From Gordonia sp. OPL2 (GTDB taxonomy: Bacteria; Actinomycetota; Actinomycetes; Mycobacteriales; Mycobacteriaceae), in contig NZ_RKME01000033.1 of NCBI RefSeq assembly GCF_003797825.1, positions 1-55,181 of the forward strand: DNA of 55,181 nucleotides, in the 5' to 3' direction. The translations under genes and the position numbers were made by a program. Within the stretch, counting starts at the first letter, position 1; every line of letters begins with the position of its first letter. This document shows positions 1 to 8,201 of this stretch, piece by piece. The notes under the pieces were generated by a model. That model saw nothing but the letters and a program-made list of their open reading frames with translations. It was not told the origin of the DNA and made no database searches.

Positions 1-179
1 CCTTGAACCCGATCGGAAACGACCGCTTCCCGGTCCGAGTCCGACCCACCGGCACACTGATCTCCACCACTCACTCCGTTCCCCACACCCCCACCAGCTG
101 TCTCACGAACAGGCTGGCAGGGAGCGTGTGTTTCAAGGTGATGTTGAAAAGGAGGGGTGGCTGTGTCAGGCGTCAGTGA
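1..179. other. Left-edge region, no gene identified
   Basis: No convincing coding frame was found here. The notable element is a very strong Shine-Dalgarno-like run, AAAAGGAGGGG, at about 147-157. It is ideally spaced for a GTG at 163. That GTG opens a frame that closes at 345 and is not the frame of the following long gene. Confidence 0.5.
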
Positions 180-1133
180 ATGGATCCACATGGGGACCTG
201 GTGCGTCCAATTCTCATGGAAGATCTGTCGCTCATCACCCACGCCATGGCTCGGCCCGAGCTCCTTGCTCGAGGCTTCACGGACTACGAGCTCCGACTCG
301 GCACCGAGTCGGGGACGCTCACCACTCTCGCCCGCGGTGTGGTGATCTCCACGGCCTTCCTCGACGGCACCCGGGAGCAGCGATATCGCGAGCTCTCGAT
401 CGCGCGTCTCCGGACGTCGCGCCGTCCGGGGCGTGCACTCGCAGCCGGGTCCGCCGGTGCCGTCCTGGGGCTCCCGGTCTGGGGGATCGATGTCCGCCAG
501 GTCGTGATGGTCGATCCCTCACGCTCACCCGGATCGCGGGCGTCGACCGGTGTGAAACTCATGACGGACAAGCGTCCGCCGGCGCTGACGATGGTCGACA
601 ATGTGCTGGTGACGTCACCGGCACGCACGGTCATCGACATCGCTCGCACAGCGAGTCGGGTCCCGGCCATCGCGATCGGCGATTCCGCACTGCACCAGGA
701 GTTGTGCACCATGAACGATCTGCAGAACGAGCTGGACCTGATCACGAGAATGACCGGGGCCGAGAGAGCTCGCCTGATCGTCTCGGAGCTCAACGGTCTC
801 GCCGAATCCGTCTTGGAGTCGCGTAGTCGGGTCGAACTGATCGACCGCGGCCTACCGATGCCAGAACTGCAGGTGAATCTCTACGACAGCTGGGGACGAT
901 GGATCGGACGGGTCGACTTCTACTGGCGTGAGCAGAGGACCGTCGGCGAGGCCGACGGAGAGTCGAAGTACAAGGGCGAGAGCGGGATCGCGGTGCTCCG
1001 CAAGGAGAAGGGTCGCTCCGACGCCATCGTCGAGGCCGGCAACCGCGTCATTCACTGGGGATGGTCCGACGTCGATCAGGCCGACGGTCTGGTCGCGCGG
1101 GTGCGACGGCTGATGGAGCTGCAGGCTGCCTGA
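180..1133 (+). CDS. AbiEi-antitoxin-like protein with C-terminal nuclease-like domain
   Basis: A 317-residue protein of a type common in actinobacteria. The N-terminal ~60 residues (ARPELLARGFTDYELR, then GTLTTLARGV) match the short winged-helix pattern of AbiEi/type IV antitoxin proteins. The C-terminal ~90 residues (a GRVDFYWRE segment, EADGESKY, then RKEKGRSDAIVEAG) resemble the DUF559/Vsr-type endonuclease-like fold, with acidic residues where a nuclease would place them. No AbiEii toxin lies beside it, so it is solitary. The start is uncertain. ATG 180 has no well-placed ribosome site and ATG 216 is an alternative. The strong Shine-Dalgarno at 147-157 serves another frame. Family recognition is from motif memory, and whether it is a regulator or a nuclease is open. 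Confidence 0.65.
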   Translation: MDPHGDLVRPILMEDLSLITHAMARPELLARGFTDYELRLGTESGTLTTLARGVVISTAFLDGTREQRYRELSIARLRTSRRPGRALAAGSAGAVLGLPVWGIDVRQVVMVDPSRSPGSRASTGVKLMTDKRPPALTMVDNVLVTSPARTVIDIARTASRVPAIAIGDSALHQELCTMNDLQNELDLITRMTGAERARLIVSELNGLAESVLESRSRVELIDRGLPMPELQVNLYDSWGRWIGRVDFYWREQRTVGEADGESKYKGESGIAVLRKEKGRSDAIVEAGNRVIHWGWSDVDQADGLVARVRRLMELQAA

Positions 1134-1232
1134 GGTAACCACCCTCACTCTGTGACATCACCCGGCTTCACAACCTGTGTGGTGTTCGAAACTACGGGTA
1201 TCTGCGCAAACTCGACCCCGACCGTAAGCCCC

Positions 1233-2078
1233 TCACCCCTTCCGGCAACAGAAGATGGCCGTCCCCGGGAAGTACTGACCGCGGAAGGGACTCCACTGGC
1301 CCCACTCCTGGTCGAAGCCCTCGGGCCACTCGGGTTCGATGAGGTCGTCGAGAATCATTCCGGCCGAGCGGATCTCACGCACGCGGTCGCCGACGGTGCG
1401 GTGGTGCTCGACGTAGGTGATGGCGCCGTCGTTGTCGACCTCGGTGTAGGGGGTGCGGTCGAAGTAAGGGATCTGCACGATGAGGCCGTCGGGACCCGGG
1501 TCGTCGAGGAACATCCAGCGCATCGGGTGATTGACCGCGAACACCCATCGGCCGCCGGGCCGCAGGACCCGCGCGACCTCCGCCATCACCCCGGCGCTGT
1601 CGGCGACAAACGGTACCGCGCCGAACGCCGAGCACACGACGTCGAACGACTCGTCGGCGAAGGGGAGCGACTCGGCGGTCGCCTGCACCAGTGGGACTCG
1701 TACGCCGTCGGCGGCCATCGCTGCCAGCCCGATCCCGAGCATCCGCCGCGACAGATCGACGCCGACGACACGTGCGCCCTGTCCGGCGAGCCAGCGGGAA
1801 CACGGAGCCGACCCGCAGCCGACCTCGAGGACGTCGCGATCGGTGGTGTCGCCGAGGAGCCCGACGTCTGCCTCGCGCAATCCCTCCGGACACCAGACGA
1901 AGTCGCCGCCGGCCGCGTTGGTACCCAGGAACTCACCGTGCTCGGCGTGGTAGTTCTCGGCGTCGTGGTCCCACCACCAGCGGTTCGCCCGGTCGCTCGT
2001 GGTGGAGTCGACGGCGGTCAGGACGCGTGGCGGCCGGACCGTCCCGACATCGTCGTGCCGGTCGGGGTCATCGTTCAC
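1233..2078 (-). CDS. Class I SAM-dependent methyltransferase
   Basis: A 281-residue cytosolic methyltransferase. SAM motif I reads VLEVGCGSAP, motif II VVGVDLS, and the post-motif segment is FDVVCSAFGAVPFV, giving a complete Rossmann methyltransferase core at about residues 70-190. It resembles actinobacterial proteins annotated as class I methyltransferases of unknown substrate (Methyltransf_11 type). The N-terminal stretch RANRWWWDHDAENYHAEH is characteristic of that group. The start is GTG with no Shine-Dalgarno but with TATGAT six bases upstream, suggesting a leaderless message. It lies 15 bp downstream of another methyltransferase on the same strand. The substrate is not inferable. Confidence 0.85.
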   Translation of the reverse strand: MNDDPDRHDDVGTVRPPRVLTAVDSTTSDRANRWWWDHDAENYHAEHGEFLGTNAAGGDFVWCPEGLREADVGLLGDTTDRDVLEVGCGSAPCSRWLAGQGARVVGVDLSRRMLGIGLAAMAADGVRVPLVQATAESLPFADESFDVVCSAFGAVPFVADSAGVMAEVARVLRPGGRWVFAVNHPMRWMFLDDPGPDGLIVQIPYFDRTPYTEVDNDGAITYVEHHRTVGDRVREIRSAGMILDDLIEPEWPEGFDQEWGQWSPFRGQYFPGTAIFCCRKG

Positions 2079-2084
2079 GTGGTG

Positions 2085-2090
2085 ATCATA
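2085..2090 (-). promoter_or_regulatory. Candidate -10 hexamer for leaderless methyltransferase gene
   Basis: On the minus strand TATGAT is followed by six bases and then the GTG start at 2078. There is no Shine-Dalgarno between them. The upstream -35 region (TTCTAC, about 18 bases away) is weak, so this is only a candidate. Confidence 0.4.
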
Positions 2091-2093
2091 GGG

Positions 2094-3173
2094 TCACCGG
2101 GTGAGCTCGTAGAAGCGGAAGAACCCGAAATCCTCGATCGGCAGCACCGACATCGTGGAGAAGCCCGCATCACGCGCATATCTCTCCAGGACCGAGCGTC
2201 GCATGACGGTGCCCGTCGCCGCCGACGGCGGCGAACTCATCGAGTCCGGCAGGCACACGAACACCGAGAAGCCGTACATGATCTTGTCCAGATCATCTGC
2301 GGGACCGGTGAATTCGTCCGACACGGCCTCATCCATCACGACCATGGTGCCGCCGGGCGCGAGCGCTTCCCGCGCCGCCGACAACACCTCGACCGGCCGT
2401 GGCATGTCGTGCAGGCACTCGAAGGCGAACACGACGTCGAACGGTCCGTGCTGCAACGCGCCCGAACCGTCGGCCAGCACGAAGTCGACACGGTCGCTGA
2501 CGCCGGCGTCGGCCGCCGTGCGCCGCGCCATGTGCACCGACTCCTCGTCGACATCGAGCCCCACGAAAGTCGCGTCGGGATAGGCCTGCGCGAGAGCCAC
2601 TGTCGAATGACCCCCACCGAAGCCGACGTCGGCGATCCGCGCCCCCGGCGTCGACATCCGTTCGTGGAGATGGTCGACGCAGGCCAGCGCCGGCGCCAGT
2701 TCGCGATCGAACCACGGCTTGTTCAGCGCGGCCTGACATTCGCGGGCATCGGCGCCGAGTTCCGCCCAGCTCACCCCGCCGCCGGATCGGTACGCCGCGA
2801 GCAGTTCGGGCAGGTGTACGAACGACGCGGCGAACATCCGCGGGAGGGTGCCGAGGTAGGCCAGGCTCGATGTGTCGGTGAGCGCCTCGGCCGCTCCCGG
2901 AGGCAGCGAGAACCGGGGTGGCTCCTGGGCGACGTCGGCGTCGACGATGCCGTAGGCCGACTGCATCTCGAGCCACTCGCGCGCATAGCGGGCGTCGGTC
3001 TCGGTCAGCGTGGCGAGCTCGTCGGCGGTGACAGGGCCGTGGTCGACGAGACAGCGGTACCAGCCGAGTCGTTCACCCAGATAGATGCTCATGGTCTCGG
3101 CAGTGGCGATCGCGGACGAGAGAATCCGTTCGGCGAACGCATCGGCGGTGGAGGTGTCGGGTGCTGTGGTCAT
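2094..3173 (-). CDS. SAM-dependent methyltransferase with N-terminal winged-helix domain
   Basis: A 359-residue protein starting at ATG (MTTAPDTS). Residues about 20-110 form a helical winged-helix region (SIYLGERLGWYRCL, TDARYAREWLEMQ) like that used for dimerisation in O-methyltransferase-type enzymes. The catalytic Rossmann domain follows, with motif I RIADVGFGGGHSTVA, the acidic ribose-binding strand FVGLDVDEESV and the core FDVVFAFECLHDMP. The C-terminus carries the YGFSVFVCLPDSM element seen in mycobacterial relatives of unknown substrate. The reading frame stays open upstream to 3830, but the ATG at 3173 begins the conserved protein. It sits directly upstream of a second methyltransferase, so they may be co-transcribed. 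The substrate is unknown. Confidence 0.82.
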   Translation of the reverse strand: MTTAPDTSTADAFAERILSSAIATAETMSIYLGERLGWYRCLVDHGPVTADELATLTETDARYAREWLEMQSAYGIVDADVAQEPPRFSLPPGAAEALTDTSSLAYLGTLPRMFAASFVHLPELLAAYRSGGGVSWAELGADARECQAALNKPWFDRELAPALACVDHLHERMSTPGARIADVGFGGGHSTVALAQAYPDATFVGLDVDEESVHMARRTAADAGVSDRVDFVLADGSGALQHGPFDVVFAFECLHDMPRPVEVLSAAREALAPGGTMVVMDEAVSDEFTGPADDLDKIMYGFSVFVCLPDSMSSPPSAATGTVMRRSVLERYARDAGFSTMSVLPIEDFGFFRFYELTR

Positions 3174-3244
3174 GAGGTGACCATGCGACGGCGAGGTCTC
3201 GAAATGTCTGTCGGATCGGTCAAGGATCGGGCGCAGTCCCGACA

Positions 3245-3308
3245 AACAGATGACGCGCCGAACAGATGACGCGCCGAACAGATGACGCGCCGAACAGATG
3301 ACACACCG
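3245..3308. repeat. Four tandem copies of a 16-bp unit
   Basis: The unit AACAGATGACGCGCCG occurs at 3245-3260, 3261-3276 and 3277-3292 without change. A fourth copy with two substitutions is at 3293-3308. The array lies 70-135 bp upstream of the methyltransferase start at 3173 and downstream of the 2H phosphoesterase gene, outside any gene I would call. Confidence 0.9.
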
Positions 3309-3334
3309 GATCGATGAAAATCGCCGACGACGGC

Positions 3335-3910
3335 TCAGCAGGCTCGGCCGGCGAGCACGTACTCGGTCTTGGCGTCGCCATCCCAATGACGCAGTCCGAC
3401 GGCGTGCCCCTCGATGGTCGCGCGGGTGTCGAGCACGGCGAGTGCGCGGGTGAGTTCGTCGGCGGTGAGTCGTCGAGCCAGCGTGACGTGCGGGGTCCAG
3501 TGCCCGGGCAGGCTGTGGGGCATCAGCGCGGCGCCGGCACCCGAGTCGTCGACGAGATGATCGGCGCCCAGACGCAGCGTCTGTGCGTGCACCGACAGCA
3601 GCTCGGTCGACGGCACCACCAGTCGCGCGAGTGTCAGGCGGTCGGCTCGGCCGAACAGGATCGGCGCGCCGAGGAGAACGGGCACGGGCAGCCGCATGCC
3701 GACGGGCACGAGGGCCGCGTCGGCCGACGCAGCGATGTGGCCGGCGGCGGCGAGCGTGACGTGTGGTCGATTGCTGGGGGCGCGGTGGGCGCTCTGATTC
3801 GGCAGTCCGGCAGCGGCCAAGGCGTCCCACTCGTCACGAACCTGCTGGTCAGAGGGCTCGTCCAGAAGCAGTTCGAGCGAATGAACCACCTGGTCACCCT
3901 TCATCGTCAC
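3335..3910 (-). CDS. 2H phosphoesterase / 2'-5' RNA ligase family protein
   Basis: A 191-residue protein with the two H-x-T/S-L motifs that define the 2H phosphoesterase (LigT-like) fold. These are RPHVTLAAAG near residue 50 and TPHVTLARRL near residue 140. The two histidines and threonines should face each other in the active site and act on 2',3'-cyclic phosphate or 2'-5' linkages, but the physiological substrate of the actinobacterial members is not known. The start is GTG 3910, with ATG 3904 as an alternative. It is divergent from rpsA with 127 bp between starts. The TACAAT/ATTGTA element at 3925-3930 could serve either direction. Confidence 0.82.
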   Translation of the reverse strand: MTMKGDQVVHSLELLLDEPSDQQVRDEWDALAAAGLPNQSAHRAPSNRPHVTLAAAGHIAASADAALVPVGMRLPVPVLLGAPILFGRADRLTLARLVVPSTELLSVHAQTLRLGADHLVDDSGAGAALMPHSLPGHWTPHVTLARRLTADELTRALAVLDTRATIEGHAVGLRHWDGDAKTEYVLAGRAC

Positions 3911-3924
3911 AGCTATTTGCCCAG

Positions 3925-3930
3925 TACAAT
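3925..3930 (+). promoter_or_regulatory. Candidate -10 hexamer for rpsA
   Basis: TACAAT is one base away from the TATAAT consensus. It would place the transcript start near 3937 and leave a leader of about 100 nucleotides before rpsA. No good -35 hexamer was recognised at 16-18 bases upstream. Confidence 0.4.
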
Positions 3931-4037
3931 GCCGCTGGAGTACGCTGGCTCACGCGCGTGTGCTCGACTACACGCTGTTCATACGTGCAATCAGAAGAAC
4001 TTTACCTACTACACACCTGTCCGGAGCAACTCAACAT

Positions 4038-5501
4038 ATGTCGTCCCCCACGATCACCTCGCCGCAAGTAGCCGTCAATGACATCGGCTCGGCCGAGGAC
4101 TTCCTCGCCGCCATCGACTCCACGATCAAGTACTTCAACGATGGCGACATCGTGGAAGGCACCATCGTCAAGGTCGATCGCGACGAGGTTCTGCTCGACA
4201 TCGGTTACAAGACCGAAGGCGTCATCCCGTCTCGCGAACTCTCGATCAAGCACGACGTCGACCCCAACGAGGTCGTCAACGTCGGTGACGAGGTCGAGGC
4301 CCTGGTCCTCACCAAAGAGGACAAGGAAGGCCGCCTGATCCTGTCCAAGAAGCGTGCGCAGTACGAGCGCGCCTGGGGCACCATCGAGGAGCTCAAGGAG
4401 AAGGACGAGGCCGTCAAGGGCACCGTCATCGAGGTCGTCAAGGGCGGCCTGATCCTGGACATCGGTCTGCGTGGCTTCCTCCCGGCATCGCTGGTCGAGA
4501 TGCGTCGCGTCCGCGACCTCCAGCCGTACATCGGCAAGGAGATCGAGGCCAAGATCATCGAGCTCGACAAGAACCGCAACAACGTGGTCCTGTCGCGTCG
4601 TGCCTGGCTCGAGCAGACCCAGTCCGAGGTCCGCAGCGAGTTCCTGCACCAGCTGCAGAAGGGCCAGGTCCGCAAGGGCGTCGTGTCCTCGATCGTCAAC
4701 TTCGGTGCGTTCGTCGATCTCGGCGGCGTCGACGGTCTGGTGCACGTCTCCGAGCTCTCCTGGAAGCACATCGATCATCCGTCCGAGGTCGTCGCCGTGG
4801 GCGACGAGGTCACCGTCGAGGTTCTCGACGTCGATCTGGACCGCGAGCGTGTGTCGCTGTCGCTCAAGGCAACTCAGGAAGACCCGTGGCGTCAGTTCGC
4901 CCGCACTCATGCGATCGGCCAGATCGTGCCGGGCAAGGTCACCAAGCTGGTGCCGTTCGGTGCGTTCGTCCGCGTCGACGAGGGCATCGAGGGTCTGGTC
5001 CACATCTCCGAGCTGGCCGAACGCCACGTCGAGGTGCCGGATCAGGTTGTCGCCGTCGGCGACGACGCGATGGTCAAGGTCATCGACATCGACCTCGAGC
5101 GTCGCCGGATCTCGCTGTCGCTGAAGCAGGCCAACGAGGACTACACCGAGGAGTTCGACCCCTCGAAGTACGGCATGGCCGACAGCTACGACGAGCAGGG
5201 CAACTACATCTTCCCCGAGGGCTTCGACGCCGACACCAACGAGTGGCTCGAAGGCTTCGAGAAGCAGCGTGAGGCATGGGAGGCCCGGTACGCCGAGGCC
5301 GAGCGTCGCCACAAGATGCACACTGCGCAGATGGAGAAGTTCGCCGCTGCAGCCGCCGAGGCCGCCAACGCCCCGTCGGACTACTCGTCGGCATCCGAGA
5401 GCCGCTCGAGCTCGAGCAGCAGTGCTCCGTCGACCGGCGGTTCGCTCGCCAGCGACGAGCAGCTCGCCGCTCTGCGCGAGAAGCTGTCGGGCAACGCCTG
5501 A
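4038..5501 (+). CDS. rpsA: 30S ribosomal protein S1
   Basis: A 487-residue S1 protein, which helps unfold and hold mRNA on the 30S subunit. Four S1 RNA-binding domains are visible in order. The first is GDIVEGTIVKVDRDEVLLDIGY and the second GTVIEVVKGGLILDIGLRGFLPAS. The third is RKGVVSSIVNFGAFVDLGGVDGLVHVSE and the fourth PGKVTKLVPFGAFVRVDEGIEGLVHISE. An acidic, then Ala/Ser-rich low-complexity tail follows from about residue 385. Four domains and this length match the mycobacterial S1 rather than the six-domain E. coli form. The open frame extends back to 3960, but ATG 4038 (MSSPTITSPQ) matches the family start and has GGAG about 12 bases upstream. It is monocistronic, ending at a strong terminator. 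Confidence 0.97.
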   Translation: MSSPTITSPQVAVNDIGSAEDFLAAIDSTIKYFNDGDIVEGTIVKVDRDEVLLDIGYKTEGVIPSRELSIKHDVDPNEVVNVGDEVEALVLTKEDKEGRLILSKKRAQYERAWGTIEELKEKDEAVKGTVIEVVKGGLILDIGLRGFLPASLVEMRRVRDLQPYIGKEIEAKIIELDKNRNNVVLSRRAWLEQTQSEVRSEFLHQLQKGQVRKGVVSSIVNFGAFVDLGGVDGLVHVSELSWKHIDHPSEVVAVGDEVTVEVLDVDLDRERVSLSLKATQEDPWRQFARTHAIGQIVPGKVTKLVPFGAFVRVDEGIEGLVHISELAERHVEVPDQVVAVGDDAMVKVIDIDLERRRISLSLKQANEDYTEEFDPSKYGMADSYDEQGNYIFPEGFDADTNEWLEGFEKQREAWEARYAEAERRHKMHTAQMEKFAAAAAEAANAPSDYSSASESRSSSSSSAPSTGGSLASDEQLAALREKLSGNA

Positions 5502-5524
5502 TACGCACACCGCAGTAACCACTC

Positions 5525-5570
5525 ACCGCTCCCCGGTTCGGATTCCGAACCGGGGAGCGGTGTCTTGTGT
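5525..5570 (+). terminator. Intrinsic terminator of rpsA
   Basis: A perfect 16-bp GC-rich stem (5525-5540 with 5546-5561) and a five-base loop GATTC lie 24 bp after the rpsA stop. They are followed by a short T-containing tract, GTCTTGTGT. Confidence 0.93.
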
Positions 5571-5590
5571 GCGTACCCATTCATGCGCTG

Positions 5591-5621
5591 TTGACAATAA
5601 TTATCATTAGCCGCTTCACTA
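5591..5621 (+). promoter_or_regulatory. aztD promoter with Zur/Fur-type operator
   Basis: A consensus -35 TTGACA (5591-5596) overlaps the AT-rich palindrome TGACAATAATTATCA (5592-5606). Read on the other strand this is ATGATAATTATTGTCA, close to the ATGATAATCATTATCA type of actinobacterial Zur box. A weak -10 (TTCACT/TCACTA) follows at about 5615-5621, some seven bases before the GTG start at 5628, so the message is predicted to be leaderless. Repressor binding here would block RNA polymerase when zinc is sufficient. Confidence 0.72.
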
Positions 5622-5627
5622 TCCTGC

Positions 5628-6890
5628 GTGCATCTACAACGGACAAACCTGACACGGGTCGCCGCGCTGCTGGTCGCGTCGTCCTTCGCGCTCACCGCCT
5701 GTGGTTCCGACAGCGGGACGGACAGCGCCACGTCGGCCACCAGCAGCGGCACACCCTCCGGCTCTGCCGCGGCGCAACCCGTCGAACAGCAGAGCGCCAC
5801 ACCGCGTCTCGCACTCAGCTACGACGGCGGCATCCTCGTGCTCGATGCCGACAACCTCGAGCAGGTCGCCGACATCCCTACCGAGGGCTTCATCCGGCTC
5901 AACAGCGCCGACAACGGGCGCAACGTGTTCGTCTCGGAGACAGGTGGCTTCCGCGTGCTCGACATGGGCACGTGGACCCGGCAGCACGGCGACCACGGGC
6001 ACTACTACACGACCCAGCCGACGATGACCGACATGCGCTTCGGGGGTGAGGAACCCGGTCACGTCGTGCCGCACGACTCGCGGATCACCCTGTTCAGCGA
6101 CGGAACCGGCGAGGTCGACGTCGTCGAGCCGGCAGAACTGCTGCGCGGCAATGCGAAGTCGACCGAGTACACCGTGCCGGAACCGCACCACGGCGTCGCC
6201 GTCTCCCGCGGCGACGGCACCCTGGTGACCACGGCCGGCAACGAGGACACCCGTACGGGCATCGTCATCCTCGACAAGGAACGCAACGAGATCGCCCGCA
6301 ACGACCAGTGCCCCGGTGTGCACGGTGAGGCCGCAGCCGCCGACGGGGTGCTGACGTTCGGCTGCCAGGACGGCATCCTGATCGTGCGGGGCAACGAGAT
6401 CCAGAAGGTGCAGAGCCCCGACGCGGGCTACGGCCGCATCGGCAACCAGGCGGGCTCGGAGGAGTCGCCGATCGTGCTCGGCGACTACAAGACCGACAAG
6501 GACGCCGAACTCGAGCGGCCGAATCGCTTCACCCTCACCGACACCCGCACCGGCCAACTGCGCGTCGTGCCGTTCCCCGCGAGCTACAGCTTCCGGTCCA
6601 TCGAACGCGGACCGAACGGGTCGGCGGTCATCCTCGGCACCGACGGCGCGCTGCACGTGTACGACCCCGCGACCGCTGCACCGATCCGCACCATCCCGGT
6701 GATCCCGGCGTGGACCGAGCCCGACGAGTGGCAGTCACCGATGCCCAACGTCCACGTGCAGGACGGCGTCGCCTATGTCGCCGACCCGACGGCGAAGACG
6801 ATCACCGCTGTCGATCTGACGACGGGGGAGAAGAAGGCGCAGGCCGACCTGCCGCAACCGACCATCGAACTCACCGGCGTCACCGGCTGA
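5628..6890 (+). CDS. aztD: AztD-type zinc metallochaperone lipoprotein
   Basis: A 420-residue exported protein. Residues 1-25 are a lipoprotein signal peptide with lipobox LTAC (lipidated Cys about 25), followed by a Ser/Thr/Gly-rich linker. The rest is a beta-propeller-like domain with repeated strands (YDGGILVLDADNL, GFRVLDMGTW, DGILIVRGN, GALHVYDP). The His-rich segment HGDHGHYY at about residues 118-126, with further His residues (EPHHGVAV, CPGVHGEA), matches the AztD family. AztD hands zinc to the AztC binding protein of the AztABC importer. The Zur-like box upstream agrees with zinc-starvation control. No aztABC genes are in the window. The cellular site is the outer face of the membrane. 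Confidence 0.83.
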   Translation: MHLQRTNLTRVAALLVASSFALTACGSDSGTDSATSATSSGTPSGSAAAQPVEQQSATPRLALSYDGGILVLDADNLEQVADIPTEGFIRLNSADNGRNVFVSETGGFRVLDMGTWTRQHGDHGHYYTTQPTMTDMRFGGEEPGHVVPHDSRITLFSDGTGEVDVVEPAELLRGNAKSTEYTVPEPHHGVAVSRGDGTLVTTAGNEDTRTGIVILDKERNEIARNDQCPGVHGEAAAADGVLTFGCQDGILIVRGNEIQKVQSPDAGYGRIGNQAGSEESPIVLGDYKTDKDAELERPNRFTLTDTRTGQLRVVPFPASYSFRSIERGPNGSAVILGTDGALHVYDPATAAPIRTIPVIPAWTEPDEWQSPMPNVHVQDGVAYVADPTAKTITAVDLTTGEKKAQADLPQPTIELTGVTG

Positions 6891-7001
6891 TCCACCTCCG
6901 ACGACCGCACGGCTGACTCCAACCGCGCTGCGTACGGTTCCCGCGGCCTCCATCCCGAGGTCGCGGGAACTGTCGTCGCATCGTTTGCGAGACTGGTCGG
7001 T

Positions 7002-8189
7002 GTGATCAGACTGGGGCTGTCCGGCGGCATCGGTGCCGGCAAATCGACGGTGGCGAAGACCTTCATCGAGCGGGGCGGCTATCACGTCGACGCCGACAAG
7101 ATCGCTCGTGAGGTGGTCGGCCCGGGCACCGAGGGCCTCGCGGCACTCGTCGAGGCATTCGGCGACGACATCCTCGCCGCCGACGGCACGCTCGATCGGC
7201 CCGCTCTGGCCGCCAAGGCCTTCGTCGACGACAAGCAGCGGCAGAAGCTGAACTCGATCACCCACCCACTCGTCGGCAAGCGCACCCAGGAACTCGTCGA
7301 GGCCGCCCCCGACGACGCCATCGTGGTGCAGGACATCCCGCTGCTCGTCGAGGGCAACATGGCGCCGTTCTTCCATCTCGTGGTGATCGTCCACGCCGAC
7401 GCCGAGGTCCGCGTGCAGCGACTGACCTCCGCCCGCGGCATGCCCGAGAGCGACGCCCGGGCCCGCATCGCCGCACAGGCCGACGACGAGCAACGTCGCG
7501 CCGTGGCCGACGTCTGGCTGGACAATCACGGATCGCCGGATAATCTCGCCGCGGCCGCCGCAACGCTGTGGGACGAACGTCTGGTCCCGTTCGAGGCGAA
7601 CATCCGCTCACGCACGGTCGTACGGGCGCCCCTGACCCTCGTCGACCCCGACCCGGAGTGGGCTGCTCTCGGCGCCCGGATCGTCAACCGGCTGTGGGCG
7701 ATCGTCGGCGACAAGGCGTCGGCGATCGATCACATCGGCTCGACGGCCATTCCGGGCCTTGCGGCGAAGCCGACCATCGACGTGCAGATCACCGTCGCCG
7801 ACCTCGACGTCGCGGACGGACTCGCCGACACACTGGCCGACGGTGGTTTCCCGCGTGTCGCCGGCATCGACGGCGACAACCCCAAGCCCGACCCGTCGAC
7901 CGGTTCGGTCGATCGGGGACTGTGGGGCAAGCGCTTTCACGGCTCGGCCGATCCCGGCCGTCCGGTCAACGTCCATCTCCGCGCCGCCGACTCTCCCGGC
8001 GGACGCTTCGCGATCGACTTCCGCGACTGGCTGCGCGCCGACGACGCCGCCCGCGACGAGTACGCACAGATCAAACGTGCCGCCCTCGACGGCGCCGATG
8101 GCGACCTCGACCGCTACGTCACAGCCAAGGAACCCTGGTTCGACGACGCGTATCGCCGCATCGCCGTCTGGAAAGAGTCGCGCGACTGA
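7002..8189 (+). CDS. coaE: Dephospho-CoA kinase fused to a GrpB/UPF0157 domain
   Basis: A 395-residue two-domain enzyme. Residues 1-200 are dephospho-CoA kinase, the last step of CoA synthesis. The Walker A motif is GGIGAGKST at residues 8-16, the substrate region is FHLVVIVHADAEVRVQRL, and the adenine/lid arginines are in the SARGMPESDARARIAAQ segment. Residues about 205-390 are a GrpB-fold domain (DPDPEWAALGARIVNRL, DHIGSTAIPGLAAKPTID, WGKRFH, VNVHLR), related to nucleotidyltransferases. The fusion is the normal form in mycobacteria and relatives, and the role of the extra domain is unclear. The start is GTG 7002. It converges on the next gene with a 12-bp gap. Confidence 0.94.
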   Translation: MIRLGLSGGIGAGKSTVAKTFIERGGYHVDADKIAREVVGPGTEGLAALVEAFGDDILAADGTLDRPALAAKAFVDDKQRQKLNSITHPLVGKRTQELVEAAPDDAIVVQDIPLLVEGNMAPFFHLVVIVHADAEVRVQRLTSARGMPESDARARIAAQADDEQRRAVADVWLDNHGSPDNLAAAAATLWDERLVPFEANIRSRTVVRAPLTLVDPDPEWAALGARIVNRLWAIVGDKASAIDHIGSTAIPGLAAKPTIDVQITVADLDVADGLADTLADGGFPRVAGIDGDNPKPDPSTGSVDRGLWGKRFHGSADPGRPVNVHLRAADSPGGRFAIDFRDWLRADDAARDEYAQIKRAALDGADGDLDRYVTAKEPWFDDAYRRIAVWKESRD

Positions 8190-8201
8190 GCAGGCGACTC
8201 A

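Noticed and set aside
1152..3269. A 705-residue plus-strand reading frame
   Set aside because: It is antisense to two methyltransferase genes with clear SAM motifs, and its own translation is low-complexity Arg/Gly/Val with no domain.
3245..3308. CRISPR array
   Set aside because: Copies are contiguous 16-bp units without spacers.
4002..5522. A 506-residue minus-strand reading frame
   Set aside because: It is the antisense shadow of rpsA and its Leu/Asp-rich translation is typical of reversed GC-rich coding.
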